From Bacillota bacterium (GTDB lineage Bacteria > Bacillota > Bacilli > Paenibacillales > NBRC-103111): a DNA stretch of 64,000 bases. The stretch lies in NCBI GenBank assembly GCA_023386955.1, contig JAEWIS010000060.1, forward strand, positions 1 to 64,000. The letters run 5' to 3'. The translations under genes and the position numbers were made by a program. Below, piece by piece: positions 25,973-35,456 of this stretch (positions within the stretch are counted from its first letter, which is position 1; each line of letters opens with the position of its first letter). The notes beneath the pieces were generated by a model, which had not been told where the DNA came from, searched no databases, and saw only the letters and a program-made list of their open reading frames with translations.

Positions 25973-28312
25973 ATGAACAGAAGCGTAAGCAGTGCAGAGA
26001 ACCGGTGGATGAAAAAAGTGATCACAGGCCTGATCATGTTTCTGTTCCTGATCATAACCGTATCGGCGGTGCTGTTTTATCTGATCTTTACTGATGACCT
26101 GAAGGACCGGCTGATCCGCACCAATGTGGAGCTGCTGGAGCATATGGAGCAGAAGCTGGAGCTGGTGCTGAAGAATGTGGATAATGAAGCCCTCCAATTG
26201 ATCCAGTATGAAGAGGTAAGAAAGTTCTTTGATGACGATCTGCCGCAGGGAGAGCGGACAGATAATGATTACCGCGTCGGCAATCATATCGACAGGCTCA
26301 TCCACAGCGACGAATATCTGTTCTCTGTGGACATGTACTCCTACTCCCAGGACCGGCTGGTGTCCGGGGATATTCTCACGGAGGAGCTGCGGGTGAGGGA
26401 TTATTCCTGGATCGGCCGGTTCAGCCAATTCGACGGTTATTCCGACTGGCTGGGCAGCCGCAAGGTGCTGCTTCGGAACTCCAACTTTCCCATTTACCGC
26501 AATGTGGTGACATTCGTCCGGACCTATCCGATGATTCATTCCTCCGGCTACCGCAAGGGTGCAGTGGCCTTCAATTTGAAGGCGGAGCTTTTATTGCCTC
26601 TGATTCACCATGAGCAGGATGCCCAGGGAGTAAGCCTGGTGCTGGACAAGGATGGTGTGGTGGTGATTCATCCCGATGAATCCTCGCTGGGTGAAAGCTG
26701 GAGCTCCACCCCCTTCGTGGCGGAGATGGCGGCGATGGACAAGAGGTCGGGTTACTTCAAGGCCACAGTGAATAATAAGGCCTCCACTGTTTTTTACAAG
26801 GTGAATCCGTATACGGGCTGGAGAATTGTGCGGGTCGTTTCGGAGATCGAGCTGAACAAACCCCTGATTGTGATTCGCAATTCGCTCACCGTTTTGTCGG
26901 CTCTGATCCTCCTTCTGGCAGCGGTGCTGGCTTTTGCTGTAGGCAGATGGACCTTCAAGCCGCTGGACCGGTTTATGGAGACCATCACGGCCAAGCTGAA
27001 TGCGTTGGCTCCCCACCCTGCCGGGGATGCCGGAGGGGATGGCCTGAAGCTGCTGGAATCCCGGTTCGAGGATATTCTGGTGAAGAGCGAGCAGCTTCAG
27101 CAACAGGTCCGTGACACCAAGCCGATTCTGAAGTGGCAGCTGGTAATGGAGCTGTTGAGCGATTATAAAATCAATATCTCCAACACCAGACAGTATATGG
27201 ACATGCTGGGAATGGAGCTGGATATGAACCGCTTTGTGGTGCTGGCGGCGGAATTTGACCAGCGTTCTGAGCCGCTCACGCCCCGGGATATCCACCTGTA
27301 CAATTACGCCCTGTGCAATGTGGCCGAGGAGCTGATCCAGGCGGAGGGCAAAGGGGTGGCCATCGAGCTGGAAAACGGCCGGTGCGCCATTCTCATGAGC
27401 TTCCAGGACGGCGACGGGGAGGACGAGCTGCGGGCCGGAGTGGTGGCGGAATTGATCAAAAATTATGTGGCGGAAAACTTTAAGCGTACTGTGACCATCG
27501 GTGTAGGCGGACTGGCGGAAACGCCGGGGGAGATTCATTTATCCTTCAAGCAGGCCTGCAATGTGCTAGCCTACCGGCTGATTCTGGGGACGAATACGGT
27601 GATTACCCAGGATGATGTGCAAGGTGAGGAATCGGCCCCATTCTACCGGCTGGTGATGATGACGGACGGCATAATGGATTCCCTGAAGCTGCTGGACGGG
27701 GACAAGCTGAAGACGCAGATAGACCGCTGGTTTCTTGCCTTTACTCAATATGGCGTGCCTCCCGAATTGATTCGGCAGATGAGTCTGCAATGTCTCATGA
27801 AGGCCGCCGTAGTGGCGGGAGAGGCGGGGATTGAGCCGGAGCAGTTCCGCCTGCCCCAGGAGATGCGGGATTCCTTGAACCAGCACGACAATCTGGAGGA
27901 TATGAAGGGCTTTATCCTGTCCGCGCTGCGGGAGTGCATGGAGCAGATTCGGCACAAACGAAGCAGCCGGGAGAAAAATGATCTGGTGGTCAAGGTGTTG
28001 GACTATATCCATGCCAATTTCAGCAGAGCCGATCTGTCCCTGAACATGCTGGCGGATGAATTCCATGTGAGCGTATCCCATTTAAGCAAGCTGTTTAAGG
28101 AGCAAACGGAAAGCAATTTTATCGATTACCTGATGAATTTGCGGATGATCCAGGCCAGACGGCTGCTGGTGGAAACCGACGCGAAGATAAGGGATATCGC
28201 CGAGGCGGTGGGCTACAGCAACGTGAACACCTTTATCCGGATTTTCAAAAAGCTGACGGTCCTTACCCCTTCGGAATACCGGGAACAAGCGCTAGGCAAA
28301 CAAAATCCATGA
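25973..28312 (+). CDS. Membrane-bound AraC-family regulator (YtdP-like)
   Basis: A 779-residue one-component sensor-regulator. TM1 is VITGLIMFLFLIITVSAVLF (about 16-37). An extracellular Cache-like domain of some 260 residues follows. TM2 is SALILLLAAVLAFAVG (about 307-322), then a HAMP-like stretch and a long cytoplasmic region. The C-terminal 100 residues are an AraC DNA-binding domain, with MLADEFHVSVSHLSKLFKE and IRDIAEAVGYSNVNTFIRIFKK as its two helix-turn-helix units. Placement inside the sugar-import locus suggests that it senses an oligosaccharide or the loaded binding protein and acts on the duplicated leader. Its stop overlaps the next start (ATGA). Confidence 0.9.
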   Translation: MNRSVSSAENRWMKKVITGLIMFLFLIITVSAVLFYLIFTDDLKDRLIRTNVELLEHMEQKLELVLKNVDNEALQLIQYEEVRKFFDDDLPQGERTDNDYRVGNHIDRLIHSDEYLFSVDMYSYSQDRLVSGDILTEELRVRDYSWIGRFSQFDGYSDWLGSRKVLLRNSNFPIYRNVVTFVRTYPMIHSSGYRKGAVAFNLKAELLLPLIHHEQDAQGVSLVLDKDGVVVIHPDESSLGESWSSTPFVAEMAAMDKRSGYFKATVNNKASTVFYKVNPYTGWRIVRVVSEIELNKPLIVIRNSLTVLSALILLLAAVLAFAVGRWTFKPLDRFMETITAKLNALAPHPAGDAGGDGLKLLESRFEDILVKSEQLQQQVRDTKPILKWQLVMELLSDYKINISNTRQYMDMLGMELDMNRFVVLAAEFDQRSEPLTPRDIHLYNYALCNVAEELIQAEGKGVAIELENGRCAILMSFQDGDGEDELRAGVVAELIKNYVAENFKRTVTIGVGGLAETPGEIHLSFKQACNVLAYRLILGTNTVITQDDVQGEESAPFYRLVMMTDGIMDSLKLLDGDKLKTQIDRWFLAFTQYGVPPELIRQMSLQCLMKAAVVAGEAGIEPEQFRLPQEMRDSLNQHDNLEDMKGFILSALRECMEQIRHKRSSREKNDLVVKVLDYIHANFSRADLSLNMLADEFHVSVSHLSKLFKEQTESNFIDYLMNLRMIQARRLLVETDAKIRDIAEAVGYSNVNTFIRIFKKLTVLTPSEYREQALGKQNP

Positions 28313-30504
28313 GAGAATGTGAAGGAATGAAATTCAAGCCCGAGTGGAAAGCCCAATGGATCACCTTCGCCGGATGCCCCGGCCATGCTGCGCCGGTATT
28401 CAGAAGGAGATTCCATTTGCCAAGCGGCGTAAAAGCCGCTCAAGTCCGCATATGCGGACTTGGCTTCTATGTGATGGCCATTAACGGACGGCGTGTAGGC
28501 GACGAGATTATGCAGCCTGCTTTTACCGCTTATGATAAACGGGTTTTGTATAATATCTGCGATCTAAGCGGGTACTTGACCGAAGGCGCCAATTCTATCG
28601 AGATTACATTGGGAAACGGCTGGTATAACGAAATGCAGGCCTCCGCCTGGCAGTTTGAACATGCGGTTTGGCGGGCCCAGCCCAAGATGATTGCAGAGCT
28701 ATACATCGACGGGGAATTATTCCTCTTCTCCGATGCAAGCTGGGAATGCGCCCGAAGCGGTACCGTGTTCAATTCCCTGCGGTGCGGGGAAACCTTCGAC
28801 GGGGGATACCGGATCGAAGGATGGGAGCAGGCTTCCATTGCCCCTGCTCCCGGCGGTGTGATGGAGGAGCAGCGGATCCCGCCCATAAGAGTGAGAAGCG
28901 TCATCGAGCCGGTTGCGATTATCCCCGGTCCATTGCCGGTTATCTATGATTTTGGCGTCAACCTGTCGGGAAATGTGGAGATCAGGGTAACAGGCAAAAA
29001 AGGAAGCAAGGTGGCGATTCAATATTTCGAGCTGCTGCGGGCCACGGGAACCCCGGACCTGGAAAGATACAGGCAGCATGTGTATGACGAACGGTTTCAG
29101 TGTGACGAGTACATTCTGTCAGGTCAGGGAACCGAGGTATGGCACAGCGAATTCAGCTACAACGGGTTCCGTTATGCGCGAGTCTATGGGGATTATGAAA
29201 CCATCGAGGTAGTGGCCCGCTGCTTCCATACCGATTTGGCCGACGTCGGGGGGCTGGAATGCGACAATCCCCATATTACCAAAATTCAGGAGGCTGTGCG
29301 CCGTTCCACCTTAACCAATTTTCACCACATCCCCACCGACTGTCCGCACCGGGAAAAAAACGGATGGACCGGAGACGCCCATCTGTCCTGCGAGCAGGCG
29401 CTGTTTAATTTTGCGATGCAGAACGCTTATATGAAGTGGCTGGATGATCTTGCCGACTGCCAGCGCCCAAACGGGCGTATTCCCTGTATTGCCCCCACCA
29501 GCAGCTGGGGATATGACCACATGCTGTGCGGACCGGCCTGGGATGCCGCTCTGTTCGTCATCCCCTGGCAGCTGTACCGCTACACGGGCCAGACCGCTTA
29601 TCTCCAAAGGTATTATGAGCCGATGGAGAAGTATCTCGGGTATCTCCGGTCCATTCTCGACCATGACATTTGCCGGATTGGTCTTGGGGACTGGTCTGCT
29701 CCTGCCGGCGCGCCCGAATGTCCCACAGCAGCATTGCTGACGGCCTATTCCTTTTACATGGCCGATTTATTCGCGAGAATCTCCACGATTCTGCATAAGG
29801 AGGAAAATCAGCGGCAGGCCTCCGGGCTGGCGGGGGAGATTAAGGCTGCGTTCTTGCGGGAATATGGGGGCTTGCAGACGGACAGTCAGCTTTTTTATGC
29901 CATGCTGCTTTATTTTGGCCTTGCCGAGGATGTGCCGCAAACCCTGAATCACCTGATCAGAACAGTAGACAATGCGGATTGCCACATTATGGGGGGGATA
30001 TTTTGCGCCAAAATGCTTTTGGACGTCCTTACCGACCACGGGCATGTTGAGCTTGCCTATAAGATTGCCTCCCGGAGGGATTTTCCGGGCTGGGGCTACA
30101 TGACGGACTTGTGTGCGGGAACTCTCGGGGAAAATTGGTACGGAGGCTCATCCATGAACCATCATATGTTTTCGGAAATCGGCGCCTGGTACTATAAGGC
30201 GCTTGCGGGCTTCCGCATTGACGATTGCCATCCGGGATTCAAGCGCTTCCGGCTTGCCCCCTACATTCCCGCGGATGTGCAGGAATTCCGCGCCTGGCAT
30301 CAAACCCCTTACGGCCGGCTGGAAATTTCGTGGGATCCGGAGACGATCAGGATTATTCTTCCGGAGGGAGTATTCGCAACATTTGTGTATGAAGGGATGA
30401 CCAGGGAGCTTGCTTCGGGAGAATACAGCTTCAAGAGGGAGAAGATCAATGATGCATCATGCCGAACTGCTGGCGAAGCTTCAGACTACGGAAGCAAACT
30501 ATGA
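28309..30504 (+). CDS. GH78 alpha-L-rhamnosidase
   Basis: A cytosolic enzyme (no signal peptide, 731 residues) that should remove alpha-L-rhamnose from imported oligosaccharides with inversion. The N-terminal beta domains have ICGLGFYVMAINGRRVGDEIMQPAFTAYDKRVLY and ITLGNGWYNE. The catalytic (alpha/alpha)6 domain has the hallmark TDCPHREKNGWTGDAHL, carrying acidic residues of the active site, then WLDDLADCQRPNGRIPCIAP. The GH78 family call is strong, and the linkage specificity is unknown. The ATG at 28309 overlaps the stop of the regulator gene. No clear ribosome site is seen, so translational coupling is likely. An ATG six codons later is an alternative. Confidence 0.9.
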   Translation: MRECEGMKFKPEWKAQWITFAGCPGHAAPVFRRRFHLPSGVKAAQVRICGLGFYVMAINGRRVGDEIMQPAFTAYDKRVLYNICDLSGYLTEGANSIEITLGNGWYNEMQASAWQFEHAVWRAQPKMIAELYIDGELFLFSDASWECARSGTVFNSLRCGETFDGGYRIEGWEQASIAPAPGGVMEEQRIPPIRVRSVIEPVAIIPGPLPVIYDFGVNLSGNVEIRVTGKKGSKVAIQYFELLRATGTPDLERYRQHVYDERFQCDEYILSGQGTEVWHSEFSYNGFRYARVYGDYETIEVVARCFHTDLADVGGLECDNPHITKIQEAVRRSTLTNFHHIPTDCPHREKNGWTGDAHLSCEQALFNFAMQNAYMKWLDDLADCQRPNGRIPCIAPTSSWGYDHMLCGPAWDAALFVIPWQLYRYTGQTAYLQRYYEPMEKYLGYLRSILDHDICRIGLGDWSAPAGAPECPTAALLTAYSFYMADLFARISTILHKEENQRQASGLAGEIKAAFLREYGGLQTDSQLFYAMLLYFGLAEDVPQTLNHLIRTVDNADCHIMGGIFCAKMLLDVLTDHGHVELAYKIASRRDFPGWGYMTDLCAGTLGENWYGGSSMNHHMFSEIGAWYYKALAGFRIDDCHPGFKRFRLAPYIPADVQEFRAWHQTPYGRLEISWDPETIRIILPEGVFATFVYEGMTRELASGEYSFKREKINDASCRTAGEASDYGSKL

Positions 30505-32125
30505 CGCTTTGGTCAAGCTGGTCCGGACGCCGCTGACCGCAACCTATCATACGGCGCTGAAGCCGGACACCCATCCTGTTGTACACGCTCTGTATCCTTC
30601 GACCTGCTACGCTTACGAGCTTCTGCAGGCGGGCGGAAAGGATTATGTGCAGCGGGCGGCGGACATTCTGGAGGCTGTTGTAGCCTGTCAGGATCAGGAC
30701 CCCACGCGGGCAACCTATGGGATTTGGCCGTATTTTTATGAGGAGCCGCTGGACAAGATGGATCGCCCCGATTGGAATATGGCGGATTTCCACGGCAAGA
30801 AGCTGCTGCTGATTGCCAAGCATTATGCGCCCCTATTGCCGCAGTCCCTAGTGGCCCGGCTCTGGGATGCGGTATATCATGCCTGTCAGGCCATTGTGAT
30901 CCGCAATGTCGGACCCCATTATACGAACATTGCCATTATGGGCGCGCTGGTAACGCTGCTTGGCGGCGAGCTGCTGGAAAATGAGGAGCTGAGGGGCTAC
31001 GGTATCCGGCGTCTTCAGACGTTTTATGCGTATACGGCGGATATCGGCACGTTTTCGGAATATAACAGCCCTTGTTATACGCCCATTGCCATTGAGGAGC
31101 TGCACGACATTTATACGCAGTCGGAATCGGCGGAGGCCGTGGCGGTGGCAGAACGGCTGCTGGACCTGGCCTGGCATATGGTGGCCCGGCACTATCACCC
31201 GGCGACGGGGGCATGGGGGGGGCCACATAGCCGAACTTACGGCACCATGCTGCGGCCCAGTGAAAAAGCGTTCCTGGCCAATGCGCTGAAGGATGATCCG
31301 GCAGGTATTCGTTGCCCCGAAAAGTACCGATACCTGTTCAGCTCGCCCGAGGAGCGATATTTTACGGAGCCTACACTGCAGGAGAAGGAGACCGGCTACC
31401 AGAATTACGCCACCACGTACCAGAACGGGAAGCTGACTCTCGGCAGCTACAGCATGGGCAGCATGTGGAACCAGCGCCGTAATTTGCTGGGGTATGTGGC
31501 TGCCGGAGAGGGGAAAACGGTGTCGGTTCAACTGCAATTTTTGAAGGACGGCAAGGATTTCTGTTCGGCGATTTTTAGCGGCGTGCAGTTCCGCCAGCAG
31601 GTGTTGTTCAGCTTCAACCTGGCGACGGACAATGGTGCCTGGCATCAGGACCTGGATATCATTAACGGCCTGTTCAGGGCGAAGGATTTGCGTGTTCGTC
31701 TGCTGCTGGGAGGAGACGCAGCAGGGCTGGATGTGCCGGTGGCTCAGGACGGAATGCGTCTTGAAGCGAAGGTTGGGGACACTGCTCTGCAGGTGGAAGC
31801 GGTGCTGGACAGCGCTTCGTATGGGCCGCTCTTCGTTCAGGTGGAGCGCGCAGCCAATGGAATGTGCCTGGATTATGTGATTGCATCGGGCGGGGAGCGG
31901 GATTTTGACTTCCATACTCTGGAGAAGGCGGTATGGGTCTTTGTTTTCTCCCTGGGCGAGGAGAAGGCGCTGCCCGCCGTCCGGCTGGAGACGAAGGGGA
32001 TGTGGGTGACGGCCACTGTTGAGACCGACGACGGTCCCATGGCCATCACTGTACCGCAGGTACCCCGGAAGACCGGGGAGCTGTACCGGGAGAATCAAAT
32101 TCAGCTTCCGAAGGGGCTGGAGTAA
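30449..32125 (+). CDS. Uncharacterised protein, possible alpha/alpha-toroid carbohydrate enzyme
   Basis: I do not recognise a named family. The 558-residue protein has no signal peptide. Its N-terminal 330 residues look all-helical, with motifs such as HALYPSTCYAYELL, YFYEEPLDKMDRPDWNMADFHGK, GPHYTNIAIMGALV and GTFSEYNSPCYTPIAI, a pattern seen in (alpha/alpha)6 toroid glycosidases and lyases. The C-terminal 220 residues are beta-rich, as in the sandwich domain of heparinase-like lyases. The gene overlaps the end of the rhamnosidase gene by 56 bases with its own GAGGGAGA site, so it is part of the operon. Conserved Glu, Tyr, Asn and His in those motifs are candidate catalytic residues. It likely acts on the same imported glycan. 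Confidence 0.75.
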   Translation: MMHHAELLAKLQTTEANYDALVKLVRTPLTATYHTALKPDTHPVVHALYPSTCYAYELLQAGGKDYVQRAADILEAVVACQDQDPTRATYGIWPYFYEEPLDKMDRPDWNMADFHGKKLLLIAKHYAPLLPQSLVARLWDAVYHACQAIVIRNVGPHYTNIAIMGALVTLLGGELLENEELRGYGIRRLQTFYAYTADIGTFSEYNSPCYTPIAIEELHDIYTQSESAEAVAVAERLLDLAWHMVARHYHPATGAWGGPHSRTYGTMLRPSEKAFLANALKDDPAGIRCPEKYRYLFSSPEERYFTEPTLQEKETGYQNYATTYQNGKLTLGSYSMGSMWNQRRNLLGYVAAGEGKTVSVQLQFLKDGKDFCSAIFSGVQFRQQVLFSFNLATDNGAWHQDLDIINGLFRAKDLRVRLLLGGDAAGLDVPVAQDGMRLEAKVGDTALQVEAVLDSASYGPLFVQVERAANGMCLDYVIASGGERDFDFHTLEKAVWVFVFSLGEEKALPAVRLETKGMWVTATVETDDGPMAITVPQVPRKTGELYRENQIQLPKGLE

Positions 32126-32249
32126 AGGAAATGCGGTTCCGTTATCCGGAATAACCGCTCTAAGCCCATGGATGACTGATGGGGGAGGAGGCATGGAGGC
32201 TGGCCGACAGAAACGGGCTGAACCCGCTGGAGGGTGTTCGGTGGGACAG

Positions 32250-32413
32250 TAGGGTCTGTCTTCAAACTCCGAGGGGAGCAGATTTGGCGAATTTTCATTC
32301 CAGGCAAGGCACTTTTGTGAAGGCGTACCGGGGGTACGTCAAGCGAAAGTAACGCAGCAAGGGATGAAAAGGCGGTAAAAGATGCCCTCAAGCGGGTTTG
32401 AAGACAGACCCTA
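32250..32413. mobile_element. MITE-like element with 16-bp perfect inverted ends and TA flanks
   Basis: The ends are exact inverted copies: TAGGGTCTGTCTTCAAAC at 32250 and GTTTGAAGACAGACCCTA ending at 32413. Taking the outer TA as a target duplication leaves a 160-bp element with 16-bp inverted repeats. The interior is also palindromic (ATTTTCATTCC against GGGATGAAAAGG, and GTACC-GGG-GGTAC near the centre). There is no coding capacity. TA targets and short inverted repeats suggest mobilisation by an IS630/Tc1-type transposase elsewhere in the genome. Confidence 0.8.
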
Positions 32414-32430
32414 GGCTGCTGCATGATGAA

Positions 32431-33639
32431 CTATTCTGGACGGGGAGTTGGAGAGGAGGGATCGGACCGTAGAATCGACTGGAGCCGGTGCAGGCTCAGA
32501 TCCGTCGGGAACCCGCCGCCGTCGTCCCAGTGCTGCCCGCAGCCGCAATAATCCAGAATCACACATTGGGCGGCGAGCCCGGCTGCTTTGGCGCGGAGTC
32601 CGCCCGATACCAGGTTGAGGGTACAGGCGACTCCCACAATCGACGTATTCTCCCGCAGCAGGCGGCTGATGAGGGTGCGGGAGAAGGCGTCGCTTTCGTG
32701 GGAGATGAGAATCACCTCAACGCCTTCGGCTGCTTCCAGCTCCATAACGGAGGCAACCCGGCAGCTGGGGTCGCAGCGCAGGCAGGTATGGCCTTGGCCG
32801 CTGCGTACTGCCGCACAAGCCGTACCCGTATGGGCACGGAGGCAAACGGGCAGAAGCACCGCCCGTTTCCCGGCGGCTTCAAATGCGCCGCGGTAGGCGC
32901 GGTTCATCAGTTCTGCACCGAGCCAGTTGAGGTGATATTCTACCTCGCTGCGGTTGCGCAGAATGGCGTCCTCCCGGCGGGCGGAGCGCTCCGTCAGTCC
33001 GGCGCGGAAGGCGGCCACCTGGCGGGTATACCCGCCCAGCAGCCGGGCACCCGCGTGGGTTAACCAAGCGGCGGCCTCCACCGCCGCTTCCGCTGCGGCG
33101 CGGAAGGCCCCCGGCGCCGCCTTGGTGAGGCAGCCGGCCGCCAGACGTAGCCGGCCCGCCTCCTGGCTGAAGTCGCCGGATGCCTCCAGCCACAGCAGCA
33201 GCTTCTCCCACTGGGCGGGAGTGGGAGAAGCGGGCACTGCCGGGGAGGTCCCCTGCGGAGCGGGGCCTCCTTGCTCCAGCAGCCACCTGCTGCCCCAGGT
33301 GGCGCGCAATCGGTCCGCCGCGGGCTTCAGCCGCGGCGATGCCGTGCGCACTCCCGCCAGCCGGCGCAGCAGCCTGCCTCTGGCGTGAGTCAACCCCAGC
33401 GCGTGAGTGCCGTACACGCGCCACAGCACCCCCGCCGCCAGCAGGTCGAAGGCGTATTCCTCCACGGACCGGGGCTGCTCCGCCCCGGTCCGTTCCGCCA
33501 GCTGGCGCAGCCTCTCCGCATGCGGCAGCAGCTTTTCCTCCATATATATAAGGAAGGCGTCGGTCAGCTCCGCCATCCTCCGGTAAAATCCGTCGGAGCT
33601 CCCCCCGCCGTCGCACAAGGAATACGTCAGAATATGCAT
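32431..33639 (-). CDS. DUF116-like Cys-rich protein
   Basis: A 402-residue cytosolic protein with two parts. The N-terminal 240 residues are helical and very rich in Ala, Arg and Leu. The C-terminal 150 residues resemble DUF116, with VLLPVCLRAHTGTACAAV, CLRCDPSCRV, IVGVACTLNLVSGG and a final DYCGCGQHWDDGG. The clustered Cys suggest a metal or Fe-S site. The biochemical function of DUF116 is unknown to me. It stands alone. The GC-rich Ala/Arg N-terminal half is less conserved-looking than the C-terminal half. The family call is moderate. Confidence 0.65.
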   Translation of the reverse strand: MHILTYSLCDGGGSSDGFYRRMAELTDAFLIYMEEKLLPHAERLRQLAERTGAEQPRSVEEYAFDLLAAGVLWRVYGTHALGLTHARGRLLRRLAGVRTASPRLKPAADRLRATWGSRWLLEQGGPAPQGTSPAVPASPTPAQWEKLLLWLEASGDFSQEAGRLRLAAGCLTKAAPGAFRAAAEAAVEAAAWLTHAGARLLGGYTRQVAAFRAGLTERSARREDAILRNRSEVEYHLNWLGAELMNRAYRGAFEAAGKRAVLLPVCLRAHTGTACAAVRSGQGHTCLRCDPSCRVASVMELEAAEGVEVILISHESDAFSRTLISRLLRENTSIVGVACTLNLVSGGLRAKAAGLAAQCVILDYCGCGQHWDDGGGFPTDLSLHRLQSILRSDPSSPTPRPE

Positions 33640-34320
33640 GACTAGTCGCCTCCTTTCTGCGTATTAGCTCTGTGCCCTCCGCATAGCGTCCCATAATCGG
33701 TAACCGTGCTTTTTACAGTTGGTACAGTATACGTGGTGCGGAGGACGTCCGTTTCTTAAGAAAAACTGACATGTGTGAAGGTTCCTCGCCCCTCCAATTC
33801 TCTCCAACCCTCTCCAATTTCCTCCTCCGACCTAATCAGCCGCCCTGCCATTTACAGTATGGTCCAACGGACCCAGAGGCCCTTATTCCACCATTCCCAG
33901 CATGTTTTTGATTTTAAAGGACACACGTTCCGCTATTCTACCCTTTGAGCTCTCCCAGACCTGCATTTTGCACAAATAACGGCTCCCCAGTCCGCAAGAA
34001 CTGAAAGTGACCGTTTTTTAGCCAAATAGTGTCTTCTCTGTCCGTAAGTTATACGGAAAGAGAAGAGCAGCAGAATGTCCGTAAGATATGCAGGGAGCGT
34101 AGAAGGGACTGGGGCTAGAATTATGTTCGTGGGCATGCAAGGGCTGTAGAGGGGGATGGAGCAGGATTATACCATAGGCGTACGGGCACAGGGGAGGTCG
34201 GAGCTCTGTTCGTAAGGCTTGTGGGGGGCGTTAGGGAGCAGGCAGGGGGTGTGTCCATGAAACAGGAGAAAGCAGGAGGGGACTCTGTCTATCAGTAGCT
34301 GAGAACGGAGCGGGCCCCCG
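33640..34320. other. Intergenic region with short repeated TCCGTAAG units
   Basis: No gene is apparent. TCCGCAAG at 33991 and TCCGTAAG at 34041 and 34078 recur, the first two 50 bases apart. GCACAAATAACGG near 33970 resembles the end of the units in the nrdI-nrdE array in inverse orientation. The region presumably also holds the promoter of the DUF116 gene near its left end. Confidence 0.45.
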
Positions 34321-34325
34321 CTCCA

Positions 34326-34356
34326 AACAAAAAACCGCCGCCCGAGGGCGACGGCG
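34326..34356 (-). terminator. Terminator of metNIQ
   Basis: Read on the minus strand, CCGTCGCCCTCGGGCGGCGG forms a GC-rich hairpin followed by TTTTTTG. It lies 16 bases after the metQ stop. Confidence 0.9.
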
Positions 34357-34371
34357 AATACAGCAACCAAC

Positions 34372-35256
34372 TTAGAACGCAGGGACAACGGCGCCTTGGT
34401 ACTTCTCGGCGATGAACTTCTTCACGTCTTCGGTTTGAAGAGCCTTCACCAGCTTCTTCAAGGGCTCGGAGTCCTTGTTGTCCTCGCGGGCAACGAGAAT
34501 GTTCACATACGGGGAGTCGGATTGCTCGATGAACAGAGCATCCTTGGTCGGTACCAGCTTGGCTTCCAGCGCATAGTTGGTGTTGATGGTTGCTATGTCC
34601 ACCTCACCCAATACACGGGGCAGCATTGCCGCTTCTTGTTCAGTGATCTTCAGGTTCTTCTTGTTTTCGGCGATGTCCTTCACGGTGCCGTTGATGCCGA
34701 CGCCGTCCTTCAGCTTGATCAGACCGGCTTTTTCCAGCAGGGCCAAAGCGCGGCCGGCATTGGAGGGGTCATTGGGGATGGCAACCTTGGCGCCGTCCTT
34801 CAGCTCATCCAGCTTCTTGATCTTGGAGGAGTACACGCCGAAGGGCTCGATGTGAATGCCGGCTACCTTCACCAGCTTCAGGTTGCGGTCCTTGTTTTGC
34901 TGCTCCAGGTAAGGAACGTGTTGGAAGAAGTTGGCGTCCAATTGCTTTTCAGCCACTTGGGTGTTGGGCAGGACGTAGTCAGTGAAAACCTTGATTTCCA
35001 GGTTCACGCCTTCCTTGGCCAACGCAGGCTTCACATGCTCCAGCAGCTCGGCGTGGGGCACGGCGCTGGCGCCGATTTTCAGGGTAACGGGAGCGGTGGA
35101 CGGGCTGGTGGAAGGACTTGCAGTAGCAGCGGTAGAAGCGCCGGCAGCCGTGCTGGCAGCGGGAGAAGCGGCGGAATCCTTCTTTTCACCGCAGGCGGAC
35201 AGAACAAAGGTAAGTGCAAAAACCAGAGACAGAACAACAAGCCATTGTTTCTTCAT
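34372..35256 (-). CDS. metQ: Methionine-binding lipoprotein of the MetNIQ importer
   Basis: A 294-residue NlpA/MetQ-family lipoprotein that captures D- or L-methionine outside the membrane. Signal peptide with lipobox LSAC near residue 21, then a Ser/Ala/Thr linker. Family blocks include KIGASAVPHAELLEHVKP, VFTDYVLPNTQVAEKQLDANFFQHVPYL, HIEPFGVYSSKIKKLDELKDGAKVAIPNDPSN and NTNYALEAKL. It lies 200 bases downstream of metI on the same strand, with no obvious promoter between, and ends the unit. Confidence 0.95.
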   Translation of the reverse strand: MKKQWLVVLSLVFALTFVLSACGEKKDSAASPAASTAAGASTAATASPSTSPSTAPVTLKIGASAVPHAELLEHVKPALAKEGVNLEIKVFTDYVLPNTQVAEKQLDANFFQHVPYLEQQNKDRNLKLVKVAGIHIEPFGVYSSKIKKLDELKDGAKVAIPNDPSNAGRALALLEKAGLIKLKDGVGINGTVKDIAENKKNLKITEQEAAMLPRVLGEVDIATINTNYALEAKLVPTKDALFIEQSDSPYVNILVAREDNKDSEPLKKLVKALQTEDVKKFIAEKYQGAVVPAF

Positions 35257-35456
35257 CAGATAAAACCCTCCTCAAGAATATAAGTATTATGATGGGAATA
35301 GTGGGCTTCTTGGTAGCAAAAGGCCCATATATGGGTCAATCCTGCGGTCTGCGCAGCGGCGCAGGAGAATTTCTAAGGGACACAGCCATCCGGCTGGAAC
35401 GTCCCGATATATTTTCTCCATGCGCTCTGCGCAGATTCGCCGGACAGGCTCCTTAT

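Noticed and set aside
30848..32194. A 448-residue minus-strand open frame
   Set aside because: It lies antisense to the operon gene at 30449-32125 and lacks a ribosome site or recognisable domain.
35257..35456. A separate promoter or riboswitch before metQ
   Set aside because: Only a short CCCATATATGGG palindrome was seen. Nothing resembles an S-box or a clear promoter.
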